Source of the DNA: Burkholderia sp. SRS-W-2-2016
GTDB lineage: Bacteria; Pseudomonadota; Gammaproteobacteria; Burkholderiales; Burkholderiaceae
Direction of reading: 5' to 3'
Length of the DNA: 64,000 nucleotides
NCBI RefSeq assembly: GCF_001931485.1
Contig: NZ_MSDV01000003.1
Span: forward strand, 101,879 to 165,878
A model generated the notes under the pieces. It ran no database searches. It was not told where the DNA came from and was given only the letters and a program-made list of their open reading frames with translations. Below are positions 9,286 through 17,686 of the stretch, piece after piece (the first letter of the stretch is position 1; the number at the start of each line of letters is the position of its first letter). The translations under genes and the position numbers were made by a program.

Positions 9286-9942
9286 TCAGCCGGCCATCGC
9301 CGGATTCAGATCGACGAGGCGATTGCTCATCACGTAGAACGTCAGCTCCGCGTTGTTGCGCAGCTTCATCTTCTCCAGCAGCCGGGTGCGATACACGCTG
9401 ACCGTCTTTACCGACAGCGACAGCGTCGCCGCGATGTCGGTCAGCCGCTTGCCCGACGCGAGCATGCACAGCGTCTGGTATTCGCGGTCGGAGAGCTTTT
9501 CGTGCGGCAGCTGCTCGCCGTCGAACGACACGTAGTCGGCGAGCGCCTCGGCCATCGCCGGGCTCACGTATTTGCGGCCGGCGGCGACCTGCTGGATCGC
9601 GCGGATCATCTGCGCGGCGTCGACGGTCTTCGACAGATAGCCGGACGCGCCGGCCTTCAGCGCGCGCACCGCGTACTGGTCCTCGCGGTACATCGAGAAC
9701 ATCAGCACCGCGACGCGCGGCGCCTTGCGTTTCAGGCGCTTCAGCACCTCGACGCCGTTCATGTCGGGCAGCGAAATGTCGAGCAGCACGACGTCGAAGT
9801 TTTGCTGGCTGACCGATTCGAGCGCTTCGCCGCCGTTTTGCGCCTCGGCCACCTCGCGCGCGATGCCGCGATCGAGCAGCAGCTGGCGCACGCCCTGGCG
9901 GACCACCGCGTGATCTTCGACGATCAGGATGCGCAGGCTCAT
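9286..9942 (-). CDS. NarL/FixJ-family response regulator
   Basis: A 218-residue two-component response regulator. The receiver domain (about 1-120) has acidic residues E9/D10, phospho-acceptor Asp55 in VVLLDISLPD, and Lys105 in GYLSKT. The C-terminal LuxR-type helix-turn-helix runs from about residue 150 to 205 (LSDREYQTL ... SVKTVSVYRTRLLEKM). It begins 10 bases after the histidine kinase stop, so the two form one operon and presumably a cognate pair. The fold places it with cytoplasmic DNA-binding regulators. Targets are unknown; the flanking permease and fpr genes are only positional candidates. Confidence 0.93.
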   Translation of the reverse strand: MSLRILIVEDHAVVRQGVRQLLLDRGIAREVAEAQNGGEALESVSQQNFDVVLLDISLPDMNGVEVLKRLKRKAPRVAVLMFSMYREDQYAVRALKAGASGYLSKTVDAAQMIRAIQQVAAGRKYVSPAMAEALADYVSFDGEQLPHEKLSDREYQTLCMLASGKRLTDIAATLSLSVKTVSVYRTRLLEKMKLRNNAELTFYVMSNRLVDLNPAMAG

Positions 9943-9952
9943 GATCGCCGGC

Positions 9953-10819
9953 TCACGCTTGCAGCGCGCGCCGGGCGGCGCGCGGCGCGGGAAGGGGGGC
10001 GAGCAGCGCGTCCCACGCGAAGCGGGCCTGGAGCAGCGTGCCGCGCTGGGGCGCATCGGGCGCATCGGGTGCGCGGCTGGCGCGTCGCGCGCTTACGCGC
10101 AGCGTGCCGTCGAATGCGGCGCAGCGCGCCTGCATGCCGGTGAGGCCGAAATGACCGCCGGCCCGGCCGCCCTGTTTTTTCTGCGCGCCGCGTGACATGC
10201 CGATTCCGTCATCGCTAACGGACAGCTTCAGATGGCGCGCGCCGGCTTCGATCCGCACCTCGACGTTGTTCGCCCGCGCATGCTTCGCGACGTTGTTCAG
10301 CGCTTCCTGCGCGACCCGGAACACCGCGAGCGCCGCGTCGCCGGACAGGCGCGCGAGCCGCGCGTCGTCGGCGCAGCTGAACGACGTGAGCAAGCCGGTG
10401 TGGCCGGCGAATTCATCGATCCACTGCCGCAACGCCACACCGACGCCCAGCTCGAACGACGGCGCGTGCAGCTGCGCGACGGCCCCGCGATTGGCCGCGC
10501 AGACCGCATCGAGCGACCGATTGGCGAGCGCGAGCGCGGTCGTGCATTGCGGCGGCGCGTCGGCCGCCAGCCAGGTTTCGACGCCGGCGAGCGCGAAGCG
10601 CGTCGCGGTCAGCTCGGCGCCGACGCCGTCGTGCAACTCGCGCGCGATGTGGCGGCGCACGCTCTCCTGCGCATCGACCAGTTCGGCCGACAACTCGCGC
10701 ACGCGCGCACGCAATTGTTCCAACTCGCGCTGCGCGGCGCGCAACGGGGCGTCGAAGCCATCACGCGGCGCCGGCGAGGCCAGCAGCGCGTCGAATGGGA
10801 CGGCAGTCGACGTATCCAT
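9953..10819 (-). CDS. Soluble HisKA_3-type sensor histidine kinase
   Basis: A 288-residue histidine kinase of the NarL-partner group. A coiled-coil-like segment (about residues 27-55) leads into the dimerisation domain with phospho-acceptor His63 in ARELHDGVG. The N box (EALNNVAKH, 172-180) and G box (DDGIGM, then GHFGLTGM) of the ATPase domain follow. No transmembrane segment or recognisable PAS/GAF sensor is present, so the kinase is cytoplasmic and input must come through its short N-terminus or a partner. It is co-transcribed with the response regulator. The start MDTSTA at 10819 gives the shortest sensible N-terminus, with AGGAAT-like sequence upstream. Confidence 0.88.
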   Translation of the reverse strand: MDTSTAVPFDALLASPAPRDGFDAPLRAAQRELEQLRARVRELSAELVDAQESVRRHIARELHDGVGAELTATRFALAGVETWLAADAPPQCTTALALANRSLDAVCAANRGAVAQLHAPSFELGVGVALRQWIDEFAGHTGLLTSFSCADDARLARLSGDAALAVFRVAQEALNNVAKHARANNVEVRIEAGARHLKLSVSDDGIGMSRGAQKKQGGRAGGHFGLTGMQARCAAFDGTLRVSARRASRAPDAPDAPQRGTLLQARFAWDALLAPLPAPRAARRALQA

Positions 10820-11233
10820 GGAGATTCCTCTCAGGAAACGGGGTGGATGACGAAAGCGGGCGGGATGGCAAAACACGAATTTCGAACCTTTCCGAGCTGA
10901 TCGTCGCGGGCGCGGCGCGACGGATAATTGCTACGGTTCAAGGTAACGAAATTTACATTCAGTAACAAGTCGGGCGGACCACGAGAGGCATCGAATTCGT
11001 CCTAACTTGCGGCGCGATGATATCTCAAAAAAAAAGAAAAGTGCAGTCACACCAAGGCTTAGCGACGGTTTATTAGAAATCGCTTGATGTATTTTGCATG
11101 ACCGACGTGTCAGAAAAATGCCGACACCGAATGTCAAGCGGACGAGGGCAATTTGTAACCGGCAACAAAAAAGGAGCCCGTAGGCTCCTTTCTGCGATTC
11201 GCGGCGCGCGGGCCGCGAAAACGGGTGTGTCGC
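10820..11233. other. Gap between kinase operon and fpr
   Basis: About 410 bases without a convincing gene. The kinase-proximal part is comparatively AT-rich, with a run of nine A near 11028, and probably holds the kinase promoter. The fpr-proximal end holds the fpr terminator. Nothing else recognisable was seen. Confidence 0.5.
11168..11193 (-). terminator. Intrinsic terminator of fpr
   Basis: Stem AAGGAGCC (11171-11178) pairs with GGCTCCTT (11183-11190) over a four-base loop. On the minus strand a run of T follows. It sits about 40 bases after the fpr stop. Confidence 0.88.
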
Positions 11234-12004
11234 TCAGCCGACGAAGGCCTTTTCGACCACGTAGTGACCCGGGTCGTTGTTGCTGCCTTCCTTGAAGCCC
11301 ATGTCGTCGAGCAGCTTGCGCGTGTCGCGCAGCATGTGCGGGCTGCCGCACAGCATGATGCGGTCGTTCTCGAGCGAGAAGCCCGGCACGCCGAGGTCGG
11401 CGAACAGCTTTTCGGTTTCGATCAGCTCGGTGATGCGGCCGCGGTTCTGGAACGCTTCGCGCGTGACGGTCGGGTAGTACAGCAGCTTTTCCTGCACCAG
11501 TTCGCCGAGGTGCTCGTGCGCCGGCAGGTGGTCGGTGATGTATTCCTTGTACGCGAGTTCGTCGACGAAACGGCAGGTGTGGGTCAACACCACGCGTTCG
11601 TAGCGGTCGTAAATGTCCGGATCCTTGATGATCGACATGAACGGCGCGAGGCCCGTGCCGGTGGACAGCAGCCACAGCGTCTTGCCCGGCAGCAGGTTGT
11701 CGGCAACCAGCGTACCGACCGGCTTCTTGCCGATCAGCACTTCGTCGCCGACCTTCAGGTGTTGCAGACGCGACGTGAGCGGACCGTCCTGCACCTTGAT
11801 GCTGAGGAATTCGAGATGTTCTTCGTAGTTCGCACTCGCGAGGCTATAGGCGCGGATCAGCGGCTTGCCGTCGACCTGCAGGCCGACCATCGTGAACTGG
11901 CCGTTTTCGAAGCGGAACCCCGGGTCGCGCGTGCAGGTGAAGCTGAAAAGCGTATCGGTCCAGTGATGGACGCTCAGGACGGTTTGTGAATTCAGGTTGC
12001 TCAT
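11234..12004 (-). CDS. fpr: Ferredoxin--NADP(+) reductase
   Basis: A 256-residue FAD flavoprotein of the bacterial FPR type, transferring electrons between NADPH and ferredoxin or flavodoxin in the cytoplasm. It has the FAD-binding RAYSLAS motif, the NADP-binding STGTGLAPFMS stretch and the LCGSPHML segment. The C-terminus VVEKAFVG is typical of the Azotobacter/Pseudomonas/Burkholderia subclass. The length fits that subclass exactly. The start MSNLNSQ at 12004 is preferred over a longer opening because conserved family sequence starts there. In related bacteria fpr responds to oxidative stress, but I could not identify an operator. It stands alone with its own terminator. Confidence 0.94.
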   Translation of the reverse strand: MSNLNSQTVLSVHHWTDTLFSFTCTRDPGFRFENGQFTMVGLQVDGKPLIRAYSLASANYEEHLEFLSIKVQDGPLTSRLQHLKVGDEVLIGKKPVGTLVADNLLPGKTLWLLSTGTGLAPFMSIIKDPDIYDRYERVVLTHTCRFVDELAYKEYITDHLPAHEHLGELVQEKLLYYPTVTREAFQNRGRITELIETEKLFADLGVPGFSLENDRIMLCGSPHMLRDTRKLLDDMGFKEGSNNDPGHYVVEKAFVG

Positions 12005-12499
12005 GGCTTCTTGGATAGTGCGAAAACAAAGGCGGCCAGTCGTTGGAGCCGGCCGGCACGGCAATGGGCGATGCTGCGCGCTTCTGGGCGCGTTTGCGTG
12101 CCCCCCGCGGGCGGGAGTCACGCGCAATCCGCCATTTTACCGTGCCCGGCGGACGGGGCCTCGGCGCGACGGTCGAGCGAGGTAAAGCGGGTTGCCGGAC
12201 CAGCAAAGCGTGGGCGCCGGTGGCTTGGCGCCGCAAGTACGTCGGCGTGAATGCGGCCGTGCTTCAGCGGGGTACGGCGATTCGGCGAACGCCGCGCGGG
12301 GCGGCTGCCATTGGCTGCCCGGCAGGCGCGATAAGCAGCGCGGCGCGCGGACGACAATTTTCAGGATGATACCTAAAGGTAGCGTGCGCTGCAGCATTGA
12401 CCCTGCTGAGAAAACTGGCAAACGGGGGCGCAACGGCCCCCGAAGCGCCCGATCCGCCTTAAGTCGTCCCCAAGCCGCCCCAAGCCGCCCTAAGCCGCC
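12005..12499. other. Gene-free gap between the sugar transporter operon and fpr
   Basis: About 495 bases. Short open frames exist on both strands but have no ribosome site, family resemblance or conserved-looking content. The only structure noted is a 10-base tandem repeat at the transporter end. The fpr promoter presumably lies near 12010-12100. Confidence 0.5.
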
Positions 12500-12510
12500 C
12501 TAAGCCGCCG
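12461..12510. repeat. Five tandem 10-base units spanning the yjfF stop codon
   Basis: Consecutive 10-mers at 12461, 12471, 12481, 12491 and 12501 follow the pattern (C/T)AAGCCGCCC, with the first and last units degenerate. The array covers the last codons and stop of the permease gene. Slippage here would change the C-terminus, since 10 is not a multiple of three. Confidence 0.7.
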
Positions 12511-13453
12511 CCCGCTTCGCCCCGCGCTGCTTCAGCACCCGCGCCTGCAGCACGATCACCAGCAGCAGGAACACGCCGCGAATCACCGACTGCCAGTACG
12601 CCGACAGGCTGATGAACCCCAGCCCGTTTTCGAAGTTCAGCAGATTGAACACGAGCCCGAGCAGCAGCACGCCGGCGATCGTCATCGCGACCGAGCCTTC
12701 GCCGCCCGTCAGCAGTGTGCCGCCGAGCACGACCGCCGAGATCGCGAACAGCTCCCAGCCGACCCCTTCGTTCGGCTGCCCGGCGCCGAACTGCGCGGCG
12801 AGGATCACGCCGGCCATCCCGGCCAGCAGCCCGCTGACCGCATACGCCATCACCAGCGTGCGGTCGACGTTCAGGCCCATCAGCCGCGCTGCTTCCTCGC
12901 TGCCGCCGATCGCCAGCGAATGCCGGCCAAAACGCGTGCTGCGCAGCGCGAGCCAGCCGGCCACCGCCGCGACCAGCGCGACCAGACCCGGAATCGGCAG
13001 CCCGAACAGATCGCCCTGGCCGAAGTCGCCGAAATTCGATTCGGCGGCGATCGACACCGCATCGTTCCTGCCGAGCAGCAGCGCGACGCCGTGCGCGCCG
13101 AGACTGGTCGCGAGCGTGACGATGAACGGCAGGATCTTGAGCCGGGTGATGATCACCCCGTTCAGCACGCCGACCGCGAGCCCGGCCGCGCAGCCGGCCA
13201 GCACCGCGACCCAGCCGCCGTACACGCTGGTCAGCGCGGCCACCACGCTGGCGAGCGCCGCGACCGTGCCGACCGACAGATCGATCCCGCCGGTGATGAT
13301 CACGAAGGCCATGCCGATCGAGATCAGCGCGAACATCGAGTTGTAGCGCCAGAACGACGTGATGTTGTACGCCGAGCCGAAGTGCTCGTAGCGCACGAGG
13401 CCGAGCACGACCAGCGCCGCGAGCGCGAGCAGGATAGGAAGATTCTTTTTCAT
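12500..13453 (-). CDS. yjfF: Sugar ABC transporter permease (YjfF-like)
   Basis: A 317-residue inner-membrane permease of the ribose/galactofuranose (BPD_transp_2) class with about eight to ten hydrophobic segments. The family hallmark GIDLSVGTVAALASVV is near residues 55-70 and GGEGSV in the second half. It is the last gene of the four-gene transporter operon, 30 bases after the previous permease gene. Together the two permeases form the membrane channel of the importer. YjfF pairs with YtfT in the E. coli galactofuranose system, and the same pairing is inferred here from gene order. Its stop codon lies inside a tandem repeat. Confidence 0.88.
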   Translation of the reverse strand: MKKNLPILLALAALVVLGLVRYEHFGSAYNITSFWRYNSMFALISIGMAFVIITGGIDLSVGTVAALASVVAALTSVYGGWVAVLAGCAAGLAVGVLNGVIITRLKILPFIVTLATSLGAHGVALLLGRNDAVSIAAESNFGDFGQGDLFGLPIPGLVALVAAVAGWLALRSTRFGRHSLAIGGSEEAARLMGLNVDRTLVMAYAVSGLLAGMAGVILAAQFGAGQPNEGVGWELFAISAVVLGGTLLTGGEGSVAMTIAGVLLLGLVFNLLNFENGLGFISLSAYWQSVIRGVFLLLVIVLQARVLKQRGAKRAAA

Positions 13454-13483
13454 CGCATCGAGTCCTGAGATGGCGTGCGCGGA

Positions 13484-14539
13484 TCAGCGCGAGCGCCGCT
13501 GCACATAAACGGCCGCGACGATGATGCCGGCCTTCACGACCAGCGCGGCCGCATCGGGGATGCCGTGCGCGAGCAGCGTGTAGCGCAGCAACTGGATGAT
13601 CAGCGCGCCGATCAGCGTGCCGCCGATATATGCCTTGCCGCCGGTCAGCGCGGTGCCGCCCACCGCAACCGCGGCGATCGCGTCGAGCTCGACGCCGAGC
13701 CCGACCACGTTCGCATCCGACGACGAATTCACCGAGATCGAGATCAGCCCCGCGAGCCCGGCAAGCGCCGCGCACAGCGTGTAGGCGATCAGCTTGATGG
13801 TCGCGGTCGGCACCCCGCACAGATACGCGGCCTTCTCGTTGCCGCCGGTGATCAGCAGATACTGGCCGAACAGCGTCTTGCGCACGACCCACGCGAACAG
13901 GCCGACCAGCGCGAGCATCAGCAGCACCTGGAACGGCACGCCGGCGACCTTGCCTAGCGCGATCCACTGGAACGCCGGGGTGTTGAACGCCTGCAGACTG
14001 CCGTCGGTGACGACCTGGGCGATCCCGCGGCCGGCGATGAACAGCACCAGCGTCGCGACGATCGGCTGCACCGCTAAACGTGTGACGAGCAGACCGTTGA
14101 ACACGCCGCACACGGCCGCTGCGAGCACCGGCAGCACGAACGCGAGCCCGATGCCGAGCGGTCCCGCAATATTCAGGAACAGCATCGGCGCGAGCGCGCC
14201 CGAAATCGCCATCGATGCGCCGACCGACAGATCGATCCCGCCGGTCGCGACCACCAGCGTCATGCCGATGCCGACGATCACGATCGTCACGACCTGCGTC
14301 ATGTTCACGTTGAAGGTCTGCAGCGACCAGAAATGCGGCGTGAAGATCAGGTTGAACAGCACCATCGCGAGCAGCACGATCACTTCGCGCTGCATCGCCA
14401 GATGGCGCAATTTCTGCACGGTGCTCGAGGCGCGCGTGCGCGGAGTGGCCGCCGCTTGCGACGGCGCAGCGTCGCCGCGCGATGCGGCGGCGCCCGGCGC
14501 GTCGGCCGGCAGCGAATTTGAATGAAGCTTAAGCGCCAT
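13484..14539 (-). CDS. ytfT: Sugar ABC transporter permease (YtfT-like)
   Basis: A 351-residue inner-membrane permease with the same GGIDLSVGASMAISGA hallmark as its partner and a GGTALTGGKAYIGGT segment. A cytoplasmic Ala/Pro-rich N-terminus of roughly 45 residues precedes the first hydrophobic segment. The start MALKLHS at 14539 overlaps the ATP-binding gene by 11 bases, implying translational coupling. Two different permease genes in one operon is the YtfT/YjfF arrangement, whereas ribose and arabinose systems usually have one. The substrate is therefore inferred to be a furanose or related sugar; sequence alone does not prove it. Confidence 0.88.
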   Translation of the reverse strand: MALKLHSNSLPADAPGAAASRGDAAPSQAAATPRTRASSTVQKLRHLAMQREVIVLLAMVLFNLIFTPHFWSLQTFNVNMTQVVTIVIVGIGMTLVVATGGIDLSVGASMAISGALAPMLFLNIAGPLGIGLAFVLPVLAAAVCGVFNGLLVTRLAVQPIVATLVLFIAGRGIAQVVTDGSLQAFNTPAFQWIALGKVAGVPFQVLLMLALVGLFAWVVRKTLFGQYLLITGGNEKAAYLCGVPTATIKLIAYTLCAALAGLAGLISISVNSSSDANVVGLGVELDAIAAVAVGGTALTGGKAYIGGTLIGALIIQLLRYTLLAHGIPDAAALVVKAGIIVAAVYVQRRSR

Positions 14540-16154
14540 GACGGTCGCCTCCCAACGCGTCTTCGATATGTGCCGATTGCGCGGCGTCGGCGAGCGCCGA
14601 GTGGCCCTCGCTGCCGTACGCGATCGCATCCATGATCGCGGTCTCGCTCATCTCGGCGCCGTTCAGTTCGGCGACCGTGCGGCCGTCGCGGATCACCACC
14701 GCGCGGTCCGCGACCGCGGTCAGTTCCTCCAGCTCGGACGCCGACAGCAGCACCGCGAGTCCCGCGTCGCGCAACTCGCGCACGATCTTCGCGACGTCCG
14801 CCTTCGCGCCGACGTCGATCCCGCGAGTCGGCTCGTCGAGCAGCAGCAGCGACGGCTCGGCCGCCAGCCAGCGCGCGAGCAGTACTTTCTGCTGATTGCC
14901 GCCGGACAGTTCGCGGATCGGTTGATCGGCGGAGCGCAGCTTGATGCCAAGCGATGCGATGAAACGATCGACGATCGCCTGCTGCTTCTTCACGTCCACC
15001 ACGCCGTTTTTCGCGAGCGTGCGCAGACAGACCAGCGTGAGGTTGTCGCGCACCGACAGCTCCGGCACGATCCCTTCGCCCTTGCGGTCCTCGGTCAGAT
15101 ACGCGAGACCGCGCGCGATCGCATCCTGCGGCGACTTCAGCGCGACCGCCTCGCCGCCGATCGAGAGCGAGCCTTGAGCAAGAGGATCGGCGCCGAACAT
15201 CAGCCGCATCGTTTCGGTGCGGCCCGAGCCGAGCAGGCCGGCGAGGCCGACCGCTTCGCCCGCGTGCACATCGAGCGATACCCCGTTGACCTTCGGCGGC
15301 GCGCCGAGCTGGCTCGCGCCGATCACCTGCTTGCCGCGCTTGGCGAGATTCGCTTCGCGCGACGCGGTGTCTTCCTGCACCACCGCGGCGAGCGAGCGGC
15401 CGAGCATCGTGGTGACGAGTTGCAGCTTGTCCATCTCGGCCATCGTGCTTTGCGCGACCGTCTGGCCGTCGCGCATCACGGTCACGCGATCGCACAGCGC
15501 ATACAGTTCGTCGAGCCGGTGCGACACGAAGATCACCGCGCGGCCGTCGTCGCGCAGCTTGCGCACGACGGTGAACAGCAGCTCGACTTCGCGTTCGTCG
15601 AGCGACGAGGTCGACTCGTCCATGATCACCATCTTCGCGTCCGACGACACCGCCCGCGCGAGCGCGACCATCTGCTGGATCGCGGTCGAATAGCGGCCGA
15701 CCGGTTTCTTCACATCGATTTGCAGCCCGAACGATTCGAGCAGCGCGCTAGCGCGCTGCTGCACCGTGCGCCAATCGATCAGACCGAAGCGGCGCGGCTC
15801 GCGGCCCAGAAAAATGTTTTCCGCGACCGAGCGGAACGGCACCAGGTTGATCTCCTGGTAGATCGTGCTGATGCCCGCCTCGCGCGCCTGCTTCGGGGTG
15901 CGGAAATCGACTTCGCGGCCTTCGAAGCGCACGCTGCCCGAGCCGCGCCGATAGGCGCCGGTCAGGATCTTGATCATCGTCGATTTGCCGGCGCCGTTCT
16001 GGCCGATCAGCGCGTGGACTTCGCCCGCGGCGACGCTCAGATTGGCGCCGCGCAGCGCGGGTACGCCGCCGAAGCTGATGCCGATGTCCTGCATCTCGAG
16101 CAGCGGGGTACGGGTAAGAGGGGAGTGACGCGTGTGCGTGCCGGATTCCGTCAC
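14529..16154 (-). CDS. ytfR: Sugar ABC transporter ATP-binding protein (YtfR-like, duplicated ATPase)
   Basis: A 541-residue protein with two tandem ABC ATPase domains, as in RbsA/AraG/YtfR. The N-terminal domain has Walker A GQNGAGKST near residue 53 and Walker B MVIMDES. The C-terminal domain has the degenerate loop GLLGSGRTE in place of Walker A, the signature ELSGGNQQKV and Walker B LLLLDEPTRGID. A degenerate second site is normal for carbohydrate importers of this class. The protein sits on the cytoplasmic face of the two permeases. It is separated from the binding-protein gene by 333 bases that contain an intrinsic terminator, so it is probably expressed at a lower level. Confidence 0.93.
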   Translation of the reverse strand: MTESGTHTRHSPLTRTPLLEMQDIGISFGGVPALRGANLSVAAGEVHALIGQNGAGKSTMIKILTGAYRRGSGSVRFEGREVDFRTPKQAREAGISTIYQEINLVPFRSVAENIFLGREPRRFGLIDWRTVQQRASALLESFGLQIDVKKPVGRYSTAIQQMVALARAVSSDAKMVIMDESTSSLDEREVELLFTVVRKLRDDGRAVIFVSHRLDELYALCDRVTVMRDGQTVAQSTMAEMDKLQLVTTMLGRSLAAVVQEDTASREANLAKRGKQVIGASQLGAPPKVNGVSLDVHAGEAVGLAGLLGSGRTETMRLMFGADPLAQGSLSIGGEAVALKSPQDAIARGLAYLTEDRKGEGIVPELSVRDNLTLVCLRTLAKNGVVDVKKQQAIVDRFIASLGIKLRSADQPIRELSGGNQQKVLLARWLAAEPSLLLLDEPTRGIDVGAKADVAKIVRELRDAGLAVLLSASELEELTAVADRAVVIRDGRTVAELNGAEMSETAIMDAIAYGSEGHSALADAAQSAHIEDALGGDRHGA

Positions 16155-16309
16155 GGTGTTCTCCTGATGCGGATGCTGCCGGTGGTGCCGGGGTTACGTC
16201 GGTTTGCGTTGAGTGCGTCGGAGTGGGGGAGGGCGCCGCGCGCCCGGCGCGGGTCCGCGGCGCATGCGCGCGGGACCTGCGGGGCGGGCCGACCCATGTT
16301 ACGCCGCAT

Positions 16310-16352
16310 AAAAACGAAGCGACGGTCCGTGGGTGACGGGCGCGTCGCTTCG
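16310..16352 (-). terminator. Intrinsic terminator between ytfQ and ytfR
   Basis: A perfect 10-base stem CGAAGCGACG (16315-16324) with CGTCGCTTCG (16343-16352) encloses an 18-base loop. On the minus strand five T follow. It lies inside the operon, after the binding-protein gene and before the ATPase gene. The rest of the 333-base gap is GC-rich without a gene. Confidence 0.75.
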
Positions 16353-16487
16353 AACCCTTCCCGCCACCCGCCCGACGAGGAGACCTTCATTGGAAGGCGG
16401 GTGACTTCCTGCTACAACGCTGTAGCTGGCGCCGGGGAAGCCGCTGAAGCGAGCGCCGCGTTCAGGCGCGCTGCCCCGGGTTCGCGC

Positions 16488-17507
16488 TCAATAGCCGTAC
16501 TGCATGCTCTGCTGCACGTTGCTCTTGTCGTAGAAGCGGTCCGACACCTTGACCCACGTCGGGATCTTTTCGCCCTTCGCGTAGCGCTGCGCGACATCGC
16601 ACGCGAGCGGGCCGAAGAACGGGCTCGACTGCACGCTCGCGCCGAGTTCGCCGGCGGCGATCGCGTCCATGCCGCCCTTGGTGCCGTCGATCGTGACGAT
16701 CTGGATGTCTTTGCCCGGCTGCTTGCCGGCCGCCTTGATCGCGGCGATCGCGCCGAGCGCCATTTCGTCGTTGTGCGCGTACACCGCGGTCACGTCCGGA
16801 TGCGCCTGCAGCAGCGTTTCCATCACCTGACGGCCCTTGTCGCGCGCGAAGTCGCCGCTTTGCGACGCGATGATCGTCATGCCCGGATTCTTCGCGATCA
16901 CTTCGTCGAAGCCCTTCTTGCGGTCGTTCGCGGCCGACGCGCCAGTCGTGCCTTCGAGTTCGATGATCTTCGCCTTGCCGCCCGTCGCCTTGACGAGCCA
17001 GTCACCGGCGCGATGGCCCTGATCGATGAAGTCCGAACCGATGAAGGTGATGTAGTCGCGGCCCGCCTTCGCGACCGACTGATCGACGTCGCGGTCGACG
17101 AGGATCACCGGAATGCCGGCCTTTTTAGCCTGCAACACGATCGGCGCCAGCGGCTTTTCTTCGCGCGGCGGGAACACCAGCAGATCGACGTGCTGCGCGA
17201 TCATGCTTTGAATGTCGGAAACCTGTTTGGAGTTCGAACCATTGGCGTCGGTCATCACGACCTGCCAGCCGCACTTCGCGGCGATGTCCTTGAAGCTCTT
17301 GGTTTCCGCGAGACGCCACGGGTTGTTGCTTTCGGTTTGCGCGAAGCCGACCTTCAGCGGGGTCTTGGTCGACAACTTCGGCAATGCGTCGTCGGCGTGC
17401 GCGAGCGCGCCACCGAAACCGATTGCCAGAGCCAGCAGAGAAGCTGCCAGCGGACGGATCTGTTGCTTGCGCGCGAGACCGCGCGACTGCGTGTTGAGCG
17501 ACGCCAT
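16488..17507 (-). CDS. ytfQ: Periplasmic sugar-binding protein of ABC transporter (YtfQ-like)
   Basis: A 339-residue type I periplasmic binding protein. A Sec signal peptide covers residues 1-38 (AHA before DDALP). The mature protein starts with strand PLKVGFAQTESNNPWR and has the VDRDVDQ and HNDEMALGAIAAIKAAG segments of ribose/galactofuranose binding proteins. It captures sugar in the periplasm for the YtfR/YtfT/YjfF importer. A GGAGGA ribosome site precedes the ATG. Upstream, a candidate LacI operator overlaps the end of the lacI gene about 180 bases away, consistent with sugar-induced expression. The exact sugar is uncertain; galactofuranose or another pentose/hexose furanose is the best guess. 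Confidence 0.9.
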   Translation of the reverse strand: MASLNTQSRGLARKQQIRPLAASLLALAIGFGGALAHADDALPKLSTKTPLKVGFAQTESNNPWRLAETKSFKDIAAKCGWQVVMTDANGSNSKQVSDIQSMIAQHVDLLVFPPREEKPLAPIVLQAKKAGIPVILVDRDVDQSVAKAGRDYITFIGSDFIDQGHRAGDWLVKATGGKAKIIELEGTTGASAANDRKKGFDEVIAKNPGMTIIASQSGDFARDKGRQVMETLLQAHPDVTAVYAHNDEMALGAIAAIKAAGKQPGKDIQIVTIDGTKGGMDAIAAGELGASVQSSPFFGPLACDVAQRYAKGEKIPTWVKVSDRFYDKSNVQQSMQYGY

Positions 17508-17686
17508 GTCTTCCTCCAGTAACCGGTGAGGGTTGTGTATTTGCTTTTTGTGCTGCCGGATTGCCGTGTGCCGTGCGGGGAGTCCGGCGCGTTGTGCGCC
17601 GGCGACGACCCAACGAGCTTATTACTCGCGAGCGGTCGTCCTTCCCGACCCGACGTGCCGATTATTCCACCCGGAATTATTATCGG

